46,666 bases of DNA, taken from Microbacteriaceae bacterium PS02332. GTDB taxonomy: Bacteria > Actinomycetota > Actinomycetes > Actinomycetales > Microbacteriaceae. A program made the translations under genes and the position numbers. The DNA is taken from the NCBI GenBank assembly GCA_029959645.1, contig JASCOJ010000007.1, positions 1 to 46,666 on the forward strand, given 5' to 3'. The notes under the pieces are model-generated. The model searched no databases. It was not told the origin of the DNA and saw nothing but the letters and a program-made list of their open reading frames with translations. Shown here piece by piece: positions 25,397 to 34,294 of this stretch (position 1 is the stretch's first letter; each line of letters opens with the position of its first letter).

Positions 25397-26673
25397 TGAA
25401 CCCGTTCATAGCCGTGCTCGCCGTTCTGCTGGTCGGGTACTTCGCTCTGTTCGTGCTGCAACGCGACAGCCGTATCGCGACGCTGCTGGTCATTGCAATG
25501 TTCGTCACGCGGTTCACGGTGAACATTGCCGGTTTCAGCGTTCGGCTGGAGATGCTCGCGGCAGCCCTCGCTGGGGTCGGATTGCTCCTGCGTCATGACG
25601 CACGTCGTCGGCTCACGACGGCAGCTGTGGTCTCGGTGGCCGCTGTCGCGATCTGGTTGGTGAGTGGAACCTTCGCTTCGGCGATCTCATCGCCCGAGTT
25701 CAACAAATCGCTCGGCGTTTTGATTTGGTGCGCCTTAAGCTTCTTGGGGGCCATCTGGGTCAGTACGCACCCGGGCGAGTGGCCGAAAATGCTGGCGGTC
25801 GGAGTATGGTGCGCGGTCGTTGCCGCCGTGCTTGCAGTAGTGGCCTGGACGATGGCCACGCTCGGGATTTCGACAATAGGCGTTCAAGACGACCCCACCT
25901 ACGGCGGCTGGGCGGCGTTCGTCGCGTCCATCGAAGCGAACGTCCTCGCGGGGCTTCTCTGCCTATGGGGAATCGTGGCCGCGTGGAACCCGGGGCAGTG
26001 GATCAAACGGACGCCGCGGACGTTGGCGGTGCTGCTGGCACCAGTCGCCATCCTGACCACGCACACGAGGGCTGCGCTCGTCGCTTTGCTCCTCGGCCTG
26101 TTCCTCGTCTTCATCTTCCGACGAACGGCGCGGCCGCTGGTTATCGGTGCCGGCATTCTCGGTGGAGGTGCCGCGGCGGGACTGATCCTTCGATCATCAG
26201 ACGCGGGCTTCTCGAAATTTTCGTCTTTGCTCGACACGTCGAGTGGAACGGGCGGTCTGAGAAGACAGATCAACGAGCTCGCACTTCACGAATGGCTGAT
26301 GTCCAATGCGCAGCTTCAAGGGCTGGGTTGGAATTCTTTCGGACAGAGGCACTTGGATCCGACGCAGCCGTTCAAGAACCTCCCGTCGTACATCGGGAAT
26401 CTGCCTCTTCAGATTCTCTACGACGGCGGCGTCGTCGCAGCCGCAGCGGTGGCGGTGGCGGTGACGGCGGTCATTTACATACATCTGCGTGCGCGCCACC
26501 TGGGCCTCGTGTTGGCGCTCGCATTGCCATATCTCCTCTTCTCAATCGCAACGAGCGTGCTCTGGCTCTTCGAAACCTGGTTCTGGGTCGGATTGGCCTG
26601 GGGAGCGGGGACTTACCTCGTCGCCGGACAACGCTCTAAGCAACGGGAAGTGACGGCGCCACTTCTTGCGTAA
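25396..26673 (+). CDS. O-antigen polymerase/ligase-like membrane protein (Wzy-like)
   Basis: 425 aa with about ten to twelve transmembrane helices and one large extracytoplasmic loop (about 285-335) containing LHEWLMSNAQLQGLGWNSF, typical of Wzy/WaaL proteins. These polymerise lipid-linked repeat units on the outer face of the membrane. GTG 25396 shares one base with the preceding stop codon. Identity as polymerase rather than ligase is inferred from the Wzx-like neighbour and the Wzz protein at the operon start. Confidence 0.83.
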   Translation: MNPFIAVLAVLLVGYFALFVLQRDSRIATLLVIAMFVTRFTVNIAGFSVRLEMLAAALAGVGLLLRHDARRRLTTAAVVSVAAVAIWLVSGTFASAISSPEFNKSLGVLIWCALSFLGAIWVSTHPGEWPKMLAVGVWCAVVAAVLAVVAWTMATLGISTIGVQDDPTYGGWAAFVASIEANVLAGLLCLWGIVAAWNPGQWIKRTPRTLAVLLAPVAILTTHTRAALVALLLGLFLVFIFRRTARPLVIGAGILGGGAAAGLILRSSDAGFSKFSSLLDTSSGTGGLRRQINELALHEWLMSNAQLQGLGWNSFGQRHLDPTQPFKNLPSYIGNLPLQILYDGGVVAAAAVAVAVTAVIYIHLRARHLGLVLALALPYLLFSIATSVLWLFETWFWVGLAWGAGTYLVAGQRSKQREVTAPLLA

Positions 26674-27868
26674 AATCGTCCGCGACGGAACGGTGCTCTT
26701 CGGAGCGGAAGGCGTGGCTCGGGTCGCTGCGTTCTCCGTGACGTTCGTCATATCGAGGAGGCTCGGTCTCGACAATCTCGCCGTACTCACGGTTGCGCAG
26801 TCGATCGTGGCCTACGCGACCGTCGCCGGGGACGCTGGGCTTGGAACGGCCGCAGTGACGAGGATCGCAAGTGGTGAGCGTGCCCAGTTGATCGTGCGGG
26901 GCACCGCCCGTCTCCAAGTCGTCCTGAGCTTGGTGTCGACCATCGTCATCGTTCCGATCGTTGCTGCTGCGAGCAGCTGGCCGTTGGCCGTGATCCTCGC
27001 CACGACTCCGGTGGCGATCGCCCTGTCCACGAGTTACGTCTTGCTCGCTAGAGCAGACGCGCGGTCGGTTGCACTGAGCCGGATCTGGGGGAATGTCTCG
27101 ACTGCCTTCTTTGGCGTGACAGCTTCGCTGCTGGGAGCGCCGATCTGGTTGGTTGCGCTCGCCTACCCACTCGGGGCTGTCGTCGCGACGGTGTTCGTCA
27201 ACGGGCGCACCGGCGTTCACTGGCGAGACCTGGTCGGGGTACCGTCGTGGGGCTTCGTCCGAGCCGACTCCCGGCACTTGTCGGGCCTGCTGTTGCACAC
27301 GCTGGTAGTCCACTTTTACTCGTCGATCTTGGTGATCCTCGCGTCGATCGTGGACGGCGGAGCGCAACTGGTTGAGATAGCTCTCGCCTCCCGGCTCCTC
27401 CTGCTCTTCAGCATCCCAGCTCAAGTTCTCGAGTCTGTGTTGCTTCCTCGATACGCAGCAGCGGTTGACGCCCTGACTTCGCGGCGGGTGCTGCGTGACG
27501 CAGCTGTCGTCGTCGGTGGGGGCATCGCGGCTGGTGCGGTCATTGTCGTCGCAGCACCCTTTTACGTCCCGTTGCTGTTCGGAGTTGCCGCCGCAGAAGC
27601 TGTACCGGCAGTGCAGGTAATCCTCTTACAGATTCCGGTGTCGCTTCTCACTTCAGTCTTGACGGTCGTGTTGTTCGCGCGGCGTGACACTCTGCGACTG
27701 GGTGCCGCGTACGGCGTGGCTGCCGTTGTGCAGCTGCTCGTTGCGCTTTTTCTGGCCTCGCAGGACCGCAGCATCGCGCCGGCGATCGTCGTTAGTGAGG
27801 TCGTCTTCGCGGTGGGAACGAGCATCGCGGTGTTCAGTTGGCGGATTCGAGAAAGGGAAGAAAGATGA
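26666..27868 (+). CDS. Polysaccharide flippase (Wzx/MATE-like)
   Basis: 400 aa, about twelve transmembrane helices. Starts at TTG 26666, overlapping the polymerase gene by 8 bases. The N-terminus GTVLFGAEGVARVAAFSVTFVISRRLG resembles the first helices of polysaccharide biosynthesis flippases, and DAGLGTAAVTRIASG is typical of the helix 2 loop. It would move the lipid-linked repeat unit across the membrane for the Wzy-like enzyme. Together with Wzz and Wzy this defines a Wzx/Wzy-dependent pathway. Confidence 0.82.
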   Translation: MRKIVRDGTVLFGAEGVARVAAFSVTFVISRRLGLDNLAVLTVAQSIVAYATVAGDAGLGTAAVTRIASGERAQLIVRGTARLQVVLSLVSTIVIVPIVAAASSWPLAVILATTPVAIALSTSYVLLARADARSVALSRIWGNVSTAFFGVTASLLGAPIWLVALAYPLGAVVATVFVNGRTGVHWRDLVGVPSWGFVRADSRHLSGLLLHTLVVHFYSSILVILASIVDGGAQLVEIALASRLLLLFSIPAQVLESVLLPRYAAAVDALTSRRVLRDAAVVVGGGIAAGAVIVVAAPFYVPLLFGVAAAEAVPAVQVILLQIPVSLLTSVLTVVLFARRDTLRLGAAYGVAAVVQLLVALFLASQDRSIAPAIVVSEVVFAVGTSIAVFSWRIREREER

Positions 27869-28362
27869 ACGGCATACGTCGCGTTCTTCAAGACGTCTGG
27901 TTCAACGTCGTCGTATCGCATCCCCTCTGGCCGCAACGGGTTCGCGTCCGACTGCTAAGGATGGGAGGTGTCCTGGCTGCGGGAGCGGGAGTGCTGAGCC
28001 GAACGCGCATAATCGGCGGTGCGAAGGTCGTGATCGGGCACGGGTCTTTTGTTAATTCTGGTTGCACATTCGATGCAGGAGCAACGATCGAGCTTGGGCA
28101 AAATGTCTCAGTCGGACCGGGAGTGACTTTCATCACTTCTACGCACGAGATAGGGCCCTCCGGTGGCCGAGCCGGTCACGTCGTCCTGGCTCCGATCACC
28201 GTGGGGTCTGGTGCCTGGATCGGAGCCAGGGCCGTCATTCTTCCTGGCGTGACTGTCGGAGCGGGGGTAATTATCGGCGCTGGTGCGGTCGTCACCGAGG
28301 ACTGCCTGGCCGATGGGGTTTACGTAGGCGTTCCAGCTCGCTTGAAGAAGACGTTGCCGTGA
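27865..28362 (+). CDS. Left-handed beta-helix acetyltransferase
   Basis: 165 aa, last gene of the operon (ATGA overlap). Hexapeptide repeats (GAGVLS, GAKVVIG, GATIELGQNVSVGPGVTF, GSGAWIGARAVILPGVTVGAGVIIGAGAVV) form the beta-helix. The active-site His is in ITSTHEIG. The end VYVGVPARLKK is the family's usual tail. It likely O- or N-acetylates a sugar of the polymer. The last 43 bases overlap the convergent OpgC-like gene. Confidence 0.88.
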   Translation: MNGIRRVLQDVWFNVVVSHPLWPQRVRVRLLRMGGVLAAGAGVLSRTRIIGGAKVVIGHGSFVNSGCTFDAGATIELGQNVSVGPGVTFITSTHEIGPSGGRAGHVVLAPITVGSGAWIGARAVILPGVTVGAGVIIGAGAVVTEDCLADGVYVGVPARLKKTLP

Positions 28363-29420
28363 GCCCCGCTAGGGGTCGATGCTCGGTGTCGTGCCCAGAA
28401 GTAGCACAGGATCAATGTCGCGATCGCCAGAGCCTCCGCCCAGGTGCTGTCAACGCGATAGCTGAGCAACGCGGGAAGAGCCATCGCCGCAACTGTCGAG
28501 ATGACGTACGAGTCGAGGCTGCGCTTCCCGATCCTCGTCACGGGCCGTAGCAACCAGGTGGCGCGCACGGGCAGCACATTTGCGATTTTGTAGGCGACGA
28601 TGATGGCCGCCAGTGCGAACACGATGGCGCCGGGTCCGAGGGCGAGTTTGTTGAAGAAGGATCGCAAGATGTGTTCGACGTCTGTCGTAGCAAACACTCG
28701 GGCCCTGACAGTCAAGTGAGCAAGTAGCGCGAGGGCCACTACGACGAAGATCGCGGGAGTCACAACTCTGCTCGTCAGGACCTTCGTTCGGATGTCTAGC
28801 TGTTTCCAGTACCAGCCCAGGACCAAGCCGAGGAAGAACAGGAACTGCCAAGCAGCGAGCTGGAACGCTTGGTCGCTACCTTGGCCTGGCAATGAGGAGT
28901 CAAACCCGAAGGCCCCCCAGGCGCCGTACAGGCCCCCGGAGATGAGCAGCAGGACTACTGCATGGCCTTTTCTTAGGATCCACAGAGCGCCGAGAGCTCC
29001 AGCCATGAATACGACGTACATCGCTAAGATGCTCAGCGGCGGGTTCAGCATTAGAACTGATGCGCGCAGAACCGAGCCGATGACGCCGTGTTGCTCGAAG
29101 CTCGGGAGATCCGCTCTGCTCGGCCAGAAAGTGCCGAGGGTCAGCGCGATGAGTGTGAGTACGAGGTTGAGGAGCCACAGTAGGGCGATGCGCCTCCCAA
29201 CGGAAGCCGCGGTATCTCGGAAAGGTGCACCGCGATCAGAGCGACGGCGGTGCACCATTCCGAGGAGCAGCCCCGACAAGAAAACGAAGCCCATAGAACC
29301 GTCGACCCAGATCAACGCGTGGGAGATCTTGTACATCAGCGACGTTGCGGCTATGTGAGCGATCACCATGCTGGCGATGCAGGCCCCTCTGACCATGTCG
29401 AGCGCCTCGTCGCGATCCAT
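28320..29420 (-). CDS. OpgC-like/acyltransferase membrane protein
   Basis: 366 aa, about ten transmembrane helices. The N-terminus DRDEALDMVRGACIASMVIAH is the OpgC/acyltransferase-3 first motif (R-D-x-x-R-G...H), where the His is thought to take part in acyl transfer. OpgC succinylates periplasmic glucans in proteobacteria; a surface glycan is the probable acceptor here given the adjacent operon. Convergent with the acetyltransferase gene, whose end it overlaps by 43 bases on the opposite strand. TAGTCT at -12 to -7 predicts a leaderless mRNA. Confidence 0.82.
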   Translation of the reverse strand: MDRDEALDMVRGACIASMVIAHIAATSLMYKISHALIWVDGSMGFVFLSGLLLGMVHRRRSDRGAPFRDTAASVGRRIALLWLLNLVLTLIALTLGTFWPSRADLPSFEQHGVIGSVLRASVLMLNPPLSILAMYVVFMAGALGALWILRKGHAVVLLLISGGLYGAWGAFGFDSSLPGQGSDQAFQLAAWQFLFFLGLVLGWYWKQLDIRTKVLTSRVVTPAIFVVVALALLAHLTVRARVFATTDVEHILRSFFNKLALGPGAIVFALAAIIVAYKIANVLPVRATWLLRPVTRIGKRSLDSYVISTVAAMALPALLSYRVDSTWAEALAIATLILCYFWARHRASTPSGAHGNVFFKRAGTPT

Positions 29421-29426
29421 GGACCC

Positions 29427-29432
29427 AGACTA
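29427..29432 (-). promoter_or_regulatory. -10 box, leaderless start of the OpgC-like gene
   Basis: TAGTCT on the minus strand with a 6-nt gap to ATG 29420. Confidence 0.6.
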
Positions 29433-29706
29433 GGTGAACAGGCCGTGAACACCGGACGCCGACGGGCTCCAGCCGGACTTGAGATGGCAGGCCCCTCTCT
29501 CGGCCACCGGTCCAGTGATCCGGTGCGCGCTTCGAGCGAGACGGCCTGCTCTGACGGATCATCTGCCTCGGGGACGTGCAACCCGCTCGTTCCATAGAGT
29601 GCTAGGCCTGGTGAGATCTAGTCGGATACTGTGTCGCAAGCTCGTCATCAACGTCTCGACCGTGAGCCTCGGCGGGGATTGGGTCGAGTGTTCACGGAGG
29701 GTAGCG

Positions 29707-30804
29707 ATGAGGATCCGGACGCTGGACGGCTTACGAGGCATTGCAGCAGCTGTCGTGCTTGTCCACCACTGTTTCGCATCGCTGCCAATACTGGGGGGCG
29801 TCTATGCGTTCCCTCGCGGGACCATCCCGAACTCGATGAGGTGGTTCGTCTTCTCGCCGCTGCACCTCATCTGGGCGGGCCAGGAAGCGGTCTACGTCTT
29901 CTTCATCCTTAGCGGGCTTGTACTGACGCTGCCTGTGTTCCGCCGACGGTACTTCTGGAGGAGCTACTATCCCAGTCGGCTCATCCGGCTCTACCTCCCC
30001 GTCGTGGCGTCGGTGTGTCTTGCGCTCTTGGTGGTTGCACTCGTTCCTAGGGCTCTCGCGAACGGGCACGGAGACTGGATGGAGAACCTTGCCCTCGAGC
30101 CCACTCTCGTCGGCGTGCTGAAGGACATGACCCTGGCCCGACCGGACCTGCTCAATGGTCCGTTGTGGTCCCTCCGCTGGGAAGTTGTCTTCTCGCTGCT
30201 GCTTCCGATCTATCTGTGGCTGGCGTTCCGGCTGGCTCGGTGGCCCTGGGCGCTGATCGCGGCTTCTGTTCTGACCTCGGCACTGGGGGGACTCACCGGT
30301 CGTGCATGGCTGATGTATCTCCCGCTTTTCATGATCGGCGCTGCCCTTGCCATCGTGCTCGACAGCGCTGGCGAGCGGGAGCCGAGTCGAGCTTGGCCCT
30401 GGATCACAGGGGGAGCGCTCATCGGGTTGACGTCAAGCTGGTGGCTGGAGCCGTACGTGATGGGGGCCAGTGTGCTGTCGACACCAATGGTGCTCTTCTC
30501 CGCGACGGCTCTGGTGTTCGCGGCGGCACGTTGGCGTCAAGCCGCCGCGCTTCTTGACACCCCTGCGCTGCAATGGTTGGGAAGCCGGTCGTTCAGCCTC
30601 TACCTCGTGCACTACCCCCTCGTCGTCGCTGTAGCGTCGCTGGTGGCGCCGGATCATGCCTTACTCGTGCCGGTTGTTGCGATTCCGATAGCTCTCGTAG
30701 TATCGGAAGTGTTCTTCCGTGCTGTTGAGTCTCCCGCAGTCAAGCTTGCGAGGTGGGTCGGGACCGGCCTACCAAGGCGAGAGGCGCTGCCCAGGCGCGG
30801 TTGA
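29707..30804 (+). CDS. Acyltransferase family 3 membrane protein
   Basis: 365 aa. The first motif RTLDGLRGIAAAVVLVHHC and the following AVYVFFILSGLVLT and RLIRLYLP are diagnostic of Acyl_transf_3. About ten helices. These proteins move acyl groups onto exported sugars. ATG 29707 is preceded by GGAGGG at correct spacing; the in-frame ATG at 29479 would read through the divergent promoter region. A candidate -10 (TACTGT) at 29627-29632 would give a leader of about 70 nt. Confidence 0.87.
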   Translation: MRIRTLDGLRGIAAAVVLVHHCFASLPILGGVYAFPRGTIPNSMRWFVFSPLHLIWAGQEAVYVFFILSGLVLTLPVFRRRYFWRSYYPSRLIRLYLPVVASVCLALLVVALVPRALANGHGDWMENLALEPTLVGVLKDMTLARPDLLNGPLWSLRWEVVFSLLLPIYLWLAFRLARWPWALIAASVLTSALGGLTGRAWLMYLPLFMIGAALAIVLDSAGEREPSRAWPWITGGALIGLTSSWWLEPYVMGASVLSTPMVLFSATALVFAAARWRQAAALLDTPALQWLGSRSFSLYLVHYPLVVAVASLVAPDHALLVPVVAIPIALVVSEVFFRAVESPAVKLARWVGTGLPRREALPRRG

Positions 30805-31103
30805 GACAGTCGGGACCGGGACCGGGACCGGGACCGGGACCGGGCAGGGGCGGGAAGCTGCGCCGGTTGAGTGAGGAAGAGGAGGCCTCCACTGGATCGA
30901 ACTGGAAATGGTCGACCGCACATGCCAGCAGCTGCACCGCCGTGCCGAGGCGTCACACGCGAAGGCTGCTGTAGCGGCTTGGTGGCGTGATTACTCCGTC
31001 CGGCTTAGCCGCACTGCGGATCGTGAAGCCCCTGATCCGAGAACGCCGCGCCGGAGCACCTGCGGGTTCTCCCGTATTCGCACATCTTCGACATGAGCGA
31101 CCA
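30805..31103. other. Gene-free gap with a hexanucleotide repeat
   Basis: About 300 bases between the acyltransferase and DUF4012 genes. The only structure seen is the CGGGAC repeat at 30811-30845. Short frames here have no coding character. Confidence 0.5.
30811..30845. repeat. CGGGAC hexanucleotide tandem repeat
   Basis: Five perfect copies (30811-30840) plus a partial sixth, seven bases after the acyltransferase stop. Confidence 0.9.
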
Positions 31104-31109
31104 TAGGAT
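31104..31109 (+). promoter_or_regulatory. -10 box of the DUF4012 gene
   Basis: TAGGAT with a 7-nt gap to ATG 31117. This favours 31117 over the in-frame ATG at 31093, which lies upstream of this box. Confidence 0.55.
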
Positions 31110-31116
31110 TGCTCGC

Positions 31117-32934
31117 ATGTCCGACCTGCCCGAGTCGCGACGCAGTGCAGCACACCGGGGGACCAGGTCCCGGACGGTTCTGTGGGTCGTCCTCGCTCTC
31201 GTCCTGCTGCTCGTCTTTGCCGTCGCATGGGTGGGTGTCCGCGGGGTGCTCGCTAAGAAGCATCTTGAGGCTGCAGTCGGTGACGTCGACACACTCCGAA
31301 CGCACCTAGCCGATGGTGACGGAGCTGCGGCGAGGACGACAGCGGAGCGTCTCGAGGACGATGCAGCGTCGGCGCGTGCGCTGACCGGTGACCCAATCTG
31401 GGGTGCCGCACAATACGCGCCGTTCTTCGGGCCGAATCTCCGTGCAGTGCGGGAGGTCTCGGTCGTCGTGGACGACGTCGCTCGTGGGGCAGTCAGTCCT
31501 GTTGCCGGGGTCGTGGGCGACTTCAGTCCAGATTCCTTCTCGCCGAAGGACGGCAAAGTCGATCTCGCACCCATCGAGCAGGCCCAGCCGGCGGTGGCGA
31601 AGGCGACGGCGACCCTCACCTCCGCCGAGAAGGTTGCGAGCTCGATCGACACGAGCGGCACGCTGTCTCCGGTGACGAAGGCCGTCGACCAGCTGCGCAA
31701 TGCGCTGTCATCCGTGACACAGCAGGCGGGGGTAGCCAATCGAATCGTGCAGCTCGCTCCCGCGATGCTCGGACACGACGGTGACCGGAAGTACCTCCTG
31801 CTCTTCCAGAACAACGCAGAACTCCGAGCGGGGGGCGGGATCCCGGGGGCGGTTGCGCTGTTGAATGTGCAGGACGGACGGATCCACCTCGAGAACCAGG
31901 CCGCCGGTGGTTCATTCGGGCCGTATGAGAAGCCGGTTCTGCCGCTCGACGAGGAGACGCAAGGGCTATACGGGGCGATCACCGGTCGGTACATGCAGGA
32001 CGTCACGCTGACGCCGCGCTTCGACACATCTGCGGAGCTCGCTCGCGCGATGTGGAAGCAGAAGTTCGGCGATCAGGTCGACGGCGTGCTGGCGCTCGAC
32101 CCGGTCACGCTTGCGTACATGTTGAAGGCGACCGGTCCGGTCCAGCTGCCGACCGGCGACACGCTGACCTCGGACAACGCGGTGAAGCTCCTGCTGAGCG
32201 ACGTCTACGCGAAGTACCCGGACCCGTCCGTGCAGGACGTCTTCTTCGCATCGGCGGCGAGTGCGGTCTTCGACAAGGTGTCGAGCGGTGGGTTCAATGC
32301 AAAGCAGTTCATCGCCGGGCTGACGCAAGCCGCGGGGGAGAACCGGCTCCGGCTGTGGAGCGCGGACGCTGCCGAGGAGCGGCAGATCACCGGGACCGCG
32401 GTCGCCGGGGACCTGCCGACGGAGACGGCGCAGACGCGCGAATTCGGCGTCTACCTGAACGATGCCACCGGCGCCAAGATGGACTACTACCTCGAGAAGA
32501 ACCTCGCGGTCGGCAGCGCGGTGTGCCGGGCGGACGGTCGGTCGACGTCTGTCGTCGACGTGACGCTGAAGAGCACCGCTCCTGCGGATGCGGCAACGAG
32601 CCTGCCGGAGTACGTCACGGGCGGGGGCAACTTCGGCGTGGAGCCAGGGAAGGTCCGGACAAACGTGCTCGTCTACGCGCCGAAGGGCGCGATTTACCTG
32701 AGCGCAACCCAGGACGGCAAGCCCGTCGGTGTCCAGCCTGCTCTGGACGGCGACAACGCAGTCGTCCAAGCACAGGTGCTCCTCGCACCCGGTCAGGCGA
32801 CGACGCTCCGTGTCGCGTTCCTCGGCGACGCCGCCAACGCGAGAGCGGCAGTGCAAGCCAAATCGACGCCAGGTGTCCGTCAGACCGAGGTGGAGCCGGC
32901 GCAGTTCACGTGCTCAGACCCGACCGCGGGCTGA
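31117..32934 (+). CDS. DUF4012 domain membrane-anchored protein
   Basis: 605 aa. A short basic cytoplasmic tail, one transmembrane helix (about 23-45), a helical region, then the DUF4012 core beginning near HDGDRKYLLLFQNNAELRAGGGIPGA, the family's most conserved stretch. The rest is a large extracytoplasmic domain. DUF4012 proteins are common in actinobacterial and cyanobacterial polysaccharide loci; their biochemical role is not established. Its position at the end of the exopolysaccharide region supports a role in polymer attachment or export. The start at 31117 is set by the -10 box. Confidence 0.85.
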   Translation: MSDLPESRRSAAHRGTRSRTVLWVVLALVLLLVFAVAWVGVRGVLAKKHLEAAVGDVDTLRTHLADGDGAAARTTAERLEDDAASARALTGDPIWGAAQYAPFFGPNLRAVREVSVVVDDVARGAVSPVAGVVGDFSPDSFSPKDGKVDLAPIEQAQPAVAKATATLTSAEKVASSIDTSGTLSPVTKAVDQLRNALSSVTQQAGVANRIVQLAPAMLGHDGDRKYLLLFQNNAELRAGGGIPGAVALLNVQDGRIHLENQAAGGSFGPYEKPVLPLDEETQGLYGAITGRYMQDVTLTPRFDTSAELARAMWKQKFGDQVDGVLALDPVTLAYMLKATGPVQLPTGDTLTSDNAVKLLLSDVYAKYPDPSVQDVFFASAASAVFDKVSSGGFNAKQFIAGLTQAAGENRLRLWSADAAEERQITGTAVAGDLPTETAQTREFGVYLNDATGAKMDYYLEKNLAVGSAVCRADGRSTSVVDVTLKSTAPADAATSLPEYVTGGGNFGVEPGKVRTNVLVYAPKGAIYLSATQDGKPVGVQPALDGDNAVVQAQVLLAPGQATTLRVAFLGDAANARAAVQAKSTPGVRQTEVEPAQFTCSDPTAG

Positions 32935-33334
32935 CATACCGCGAGCGACGGCCAGAACTGCGCTTTCCGCACCCCCACTCCGGGGGGCAAAGACGCGAAC
33001 CTGTGAGGGGTACGGGCTCCCCTCGGACTGGGGCCGAGGGGCTGCGGCCTGTGTGGCACTCGGCCGAAGAGCAGCGCTGATCTGGGTTTTTCCGCGAGAG
33101 AACGCGCCGTCTACCCTGGGGCCGGCGCTTCCCACGAGGGGGCTGGCGGGTCCTCCGGTCGAAGAGTTCATCGCTTGGTTACAAATGAGGTGGCAACAAC
33201 CTGGGAGCACCCGCTAGATTGAGTGAACTTCGTAATCACACCCGCTGGCTCTCAGCGGGTTGCGTTCGGCGCAGCGAAGCCAAGGGCTCTGGGTGTCAGG
33301 GTCTGACGGATCAGATCACTAGGGGAACTCCTTC
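32935..33334. other. Long leader/intergenic region before the small wall-anchored protein
   Basis: 400 bases without a gene. It holds an 8-bp hairpin at 33019-33041 (CCCCTCGG/CCGAGGGG, possible terminator for DUF4012), candidate -10 boxes TACCCT (33112-33117) and TAGATT (33215-33220), and a 7-bp hairpin CCCGCTG/CAGCGGG at 33241-33259 that would lie in the 5' leader. AGGGGAACTC just before 33335 is the ribosome site. No known riboswitch class was matched. Confidence 0.5.
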
Positions 33335-33883
33335 ATGAAGAAGCTCATCGCCGCGGTCGTGCTGGCTGGCGCCGCACTGCTCGCAACGCCGGCCGCCGCC
33401 AACGCCGCTGGCTACGTCCCGTCCACGAGCGTCACCGTCACGGGCAGCACCGTTGCCGGTGGCACGACGGTCCTCAACTTCGCGCCGGGTTCGTTCAACG
33501 GCAACGAGACCGTGAACATCTCGGTCACCGGTGCCGGCGCCGTCACGCTGGGCGCGCTCCCGACGACCACCGTCACGAAGGCCTACACGGCTTCCGCGAC
33601 CGGTGCCGTTGCGCCGCGCATCACCCTCCCGGTCGGTGCCTCGGGCTCCTACACCGTGACCGCCGCTGGCGTCACGTCGGGCAACTCGTACCAGACCGCG
33701 CTCACGGCCGTCCCGGCCGCCGGCACCGCTGCTGCTCGTGCCGCTGCCGGCACCGGCACGCTCGCCTTCACCGGCTCGACCGTCTCCATGCTGGCCCTCT
33801 GGGTCGCCGGTGGCGCCGTCGTCCTCGGTGGTGGCCTGCTGGTCGTCCGCACCTCGGTTCGTCGTCAGCGCGAGACCGTCTGA
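33335..33883 (+). CDS. Small sortase-anchored surface protein (LAFTG)
   Basis: 182 aa. Clear signal peptide (MKKLIAAVVLAGAALLATPAAANAA, cleaved about residue 25), a Thr/Gly/Val-rich beta domain with no known family, then LAFTG (about 144), a hydrophobic helix and a basic tail RRQRE. LAxTG is the class E sortase motif. Strong ribosome site, highly biased codons and a UUCG-capped terminator suggest abundant expression, perhaps a major wall protein. No sortase gene lies in this window. Confidence 0.82.
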   Translation: MKKLIAAVVLAGAALLATPAAANAAGYVPSTSVTVTGSTVAGGTTVLNFAPGSFNGNETVNISVTGAGAVTLGALPTTTVTKAYTASATGAVAPRITLPVGASGSYTVTAAGVTSGNSYQTALTAVPAAGTAAARAAAGTGTLAFTGSTVSMLALWVAGGAVVLGGGLLVVRTSVRRQRETV

Positions 33884-33903
33884 GCTTCCGCTCACTGAAC
33901 ACA

Positions 33904-33939
33904 ACGGAACCCCCGGAGCTTCGGCTCCGGGGGTTCCGT
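33904..33939 (+). terminator. Strong UUCG-capped terminator
   Basis: A perfect 16-bp stem (33904-33919 with 33924-33939) closed by TTCG, 20 bases after the LAFTG gene stop. It also lies between convergent genes and may act in both directions. Confidence 0.9.
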
Positions 33940-33949
33940 CGTTCTCGGA

Positions 33950-34294
33950 TCAGGAGGCGCTCGGCGCCTTCTCCGCGTCCCACACCACCGCGTACCGCTC
34001 ACTGACGAGCGGCCACACGTGCTCGAGGGCGTCCTCGACGCTCGACACCGAGTCGGCGAGTGGCCCCGAGACGACGAACTCGTGCGGGATCACCCGCCCG
34101 GCGCGGTCGCAGCGGCCCTCCGGGTCCGGGAAGCGCACCGCGACGACGTCACCGGTCCGGCGGACGACCGCAGGGGCGTCACCGACGCGGCCGAACGCCT
34201 CCTCGTACACCGCGAGCGGGTCGCGCCCCGATCCGTCGTCGGACAGGAAGCGGAAGCCCCAGGTGCGTCCGCGCGTCGCCCAGAGCAGGCTCAC
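33950..34294 (-). CDS. 114-aa protein coupled to a P-loop GTPase-like gene, unknown
   Basis: 114 aa from GTG 34294, which overlaps the stop of the upstream P-loop gene by GTGA. Begins SLLWATRGRTWGFRFLSDDG and contains alternating strands and helices (VVRRTGDVVAVRFPDPEG, RVIPHEFVVSG, VEDALEHVWPLVSERYAVVW). No family recognised. Tight coupling implies it works with, or regulates, the nucleotide-binding partner. A much longer frame through the partner gene in this phase is a shadow. Confidence 0.68.
   Translation of the reverse strand: MSLLWATRGRTWGFRFLSDDGSGRDPLAVYEEAFGRVGDAPAVVRRTGDVVAVRFPDPEGRCDRAGRVIPHEFVVSGPLADSVSSVEDALEHVWPLVSERYAVVWDAEKAPSAS

Noticed and set aside
33223-33239. CRP/GlxR-type operator (GTGA...TCAC) before the LAFTG gene
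   Set aside because: The half sites are separated by nine bases, not the six required.
32935-33334. Riboswitch (cyclic dinucleotide type) before the LAFTG protein gene
   Set aside because: GGCAAAGACGCGAACC superficially recalls such motifs, but the conserved core and helices could not be laid out; covariance-model search would decide.
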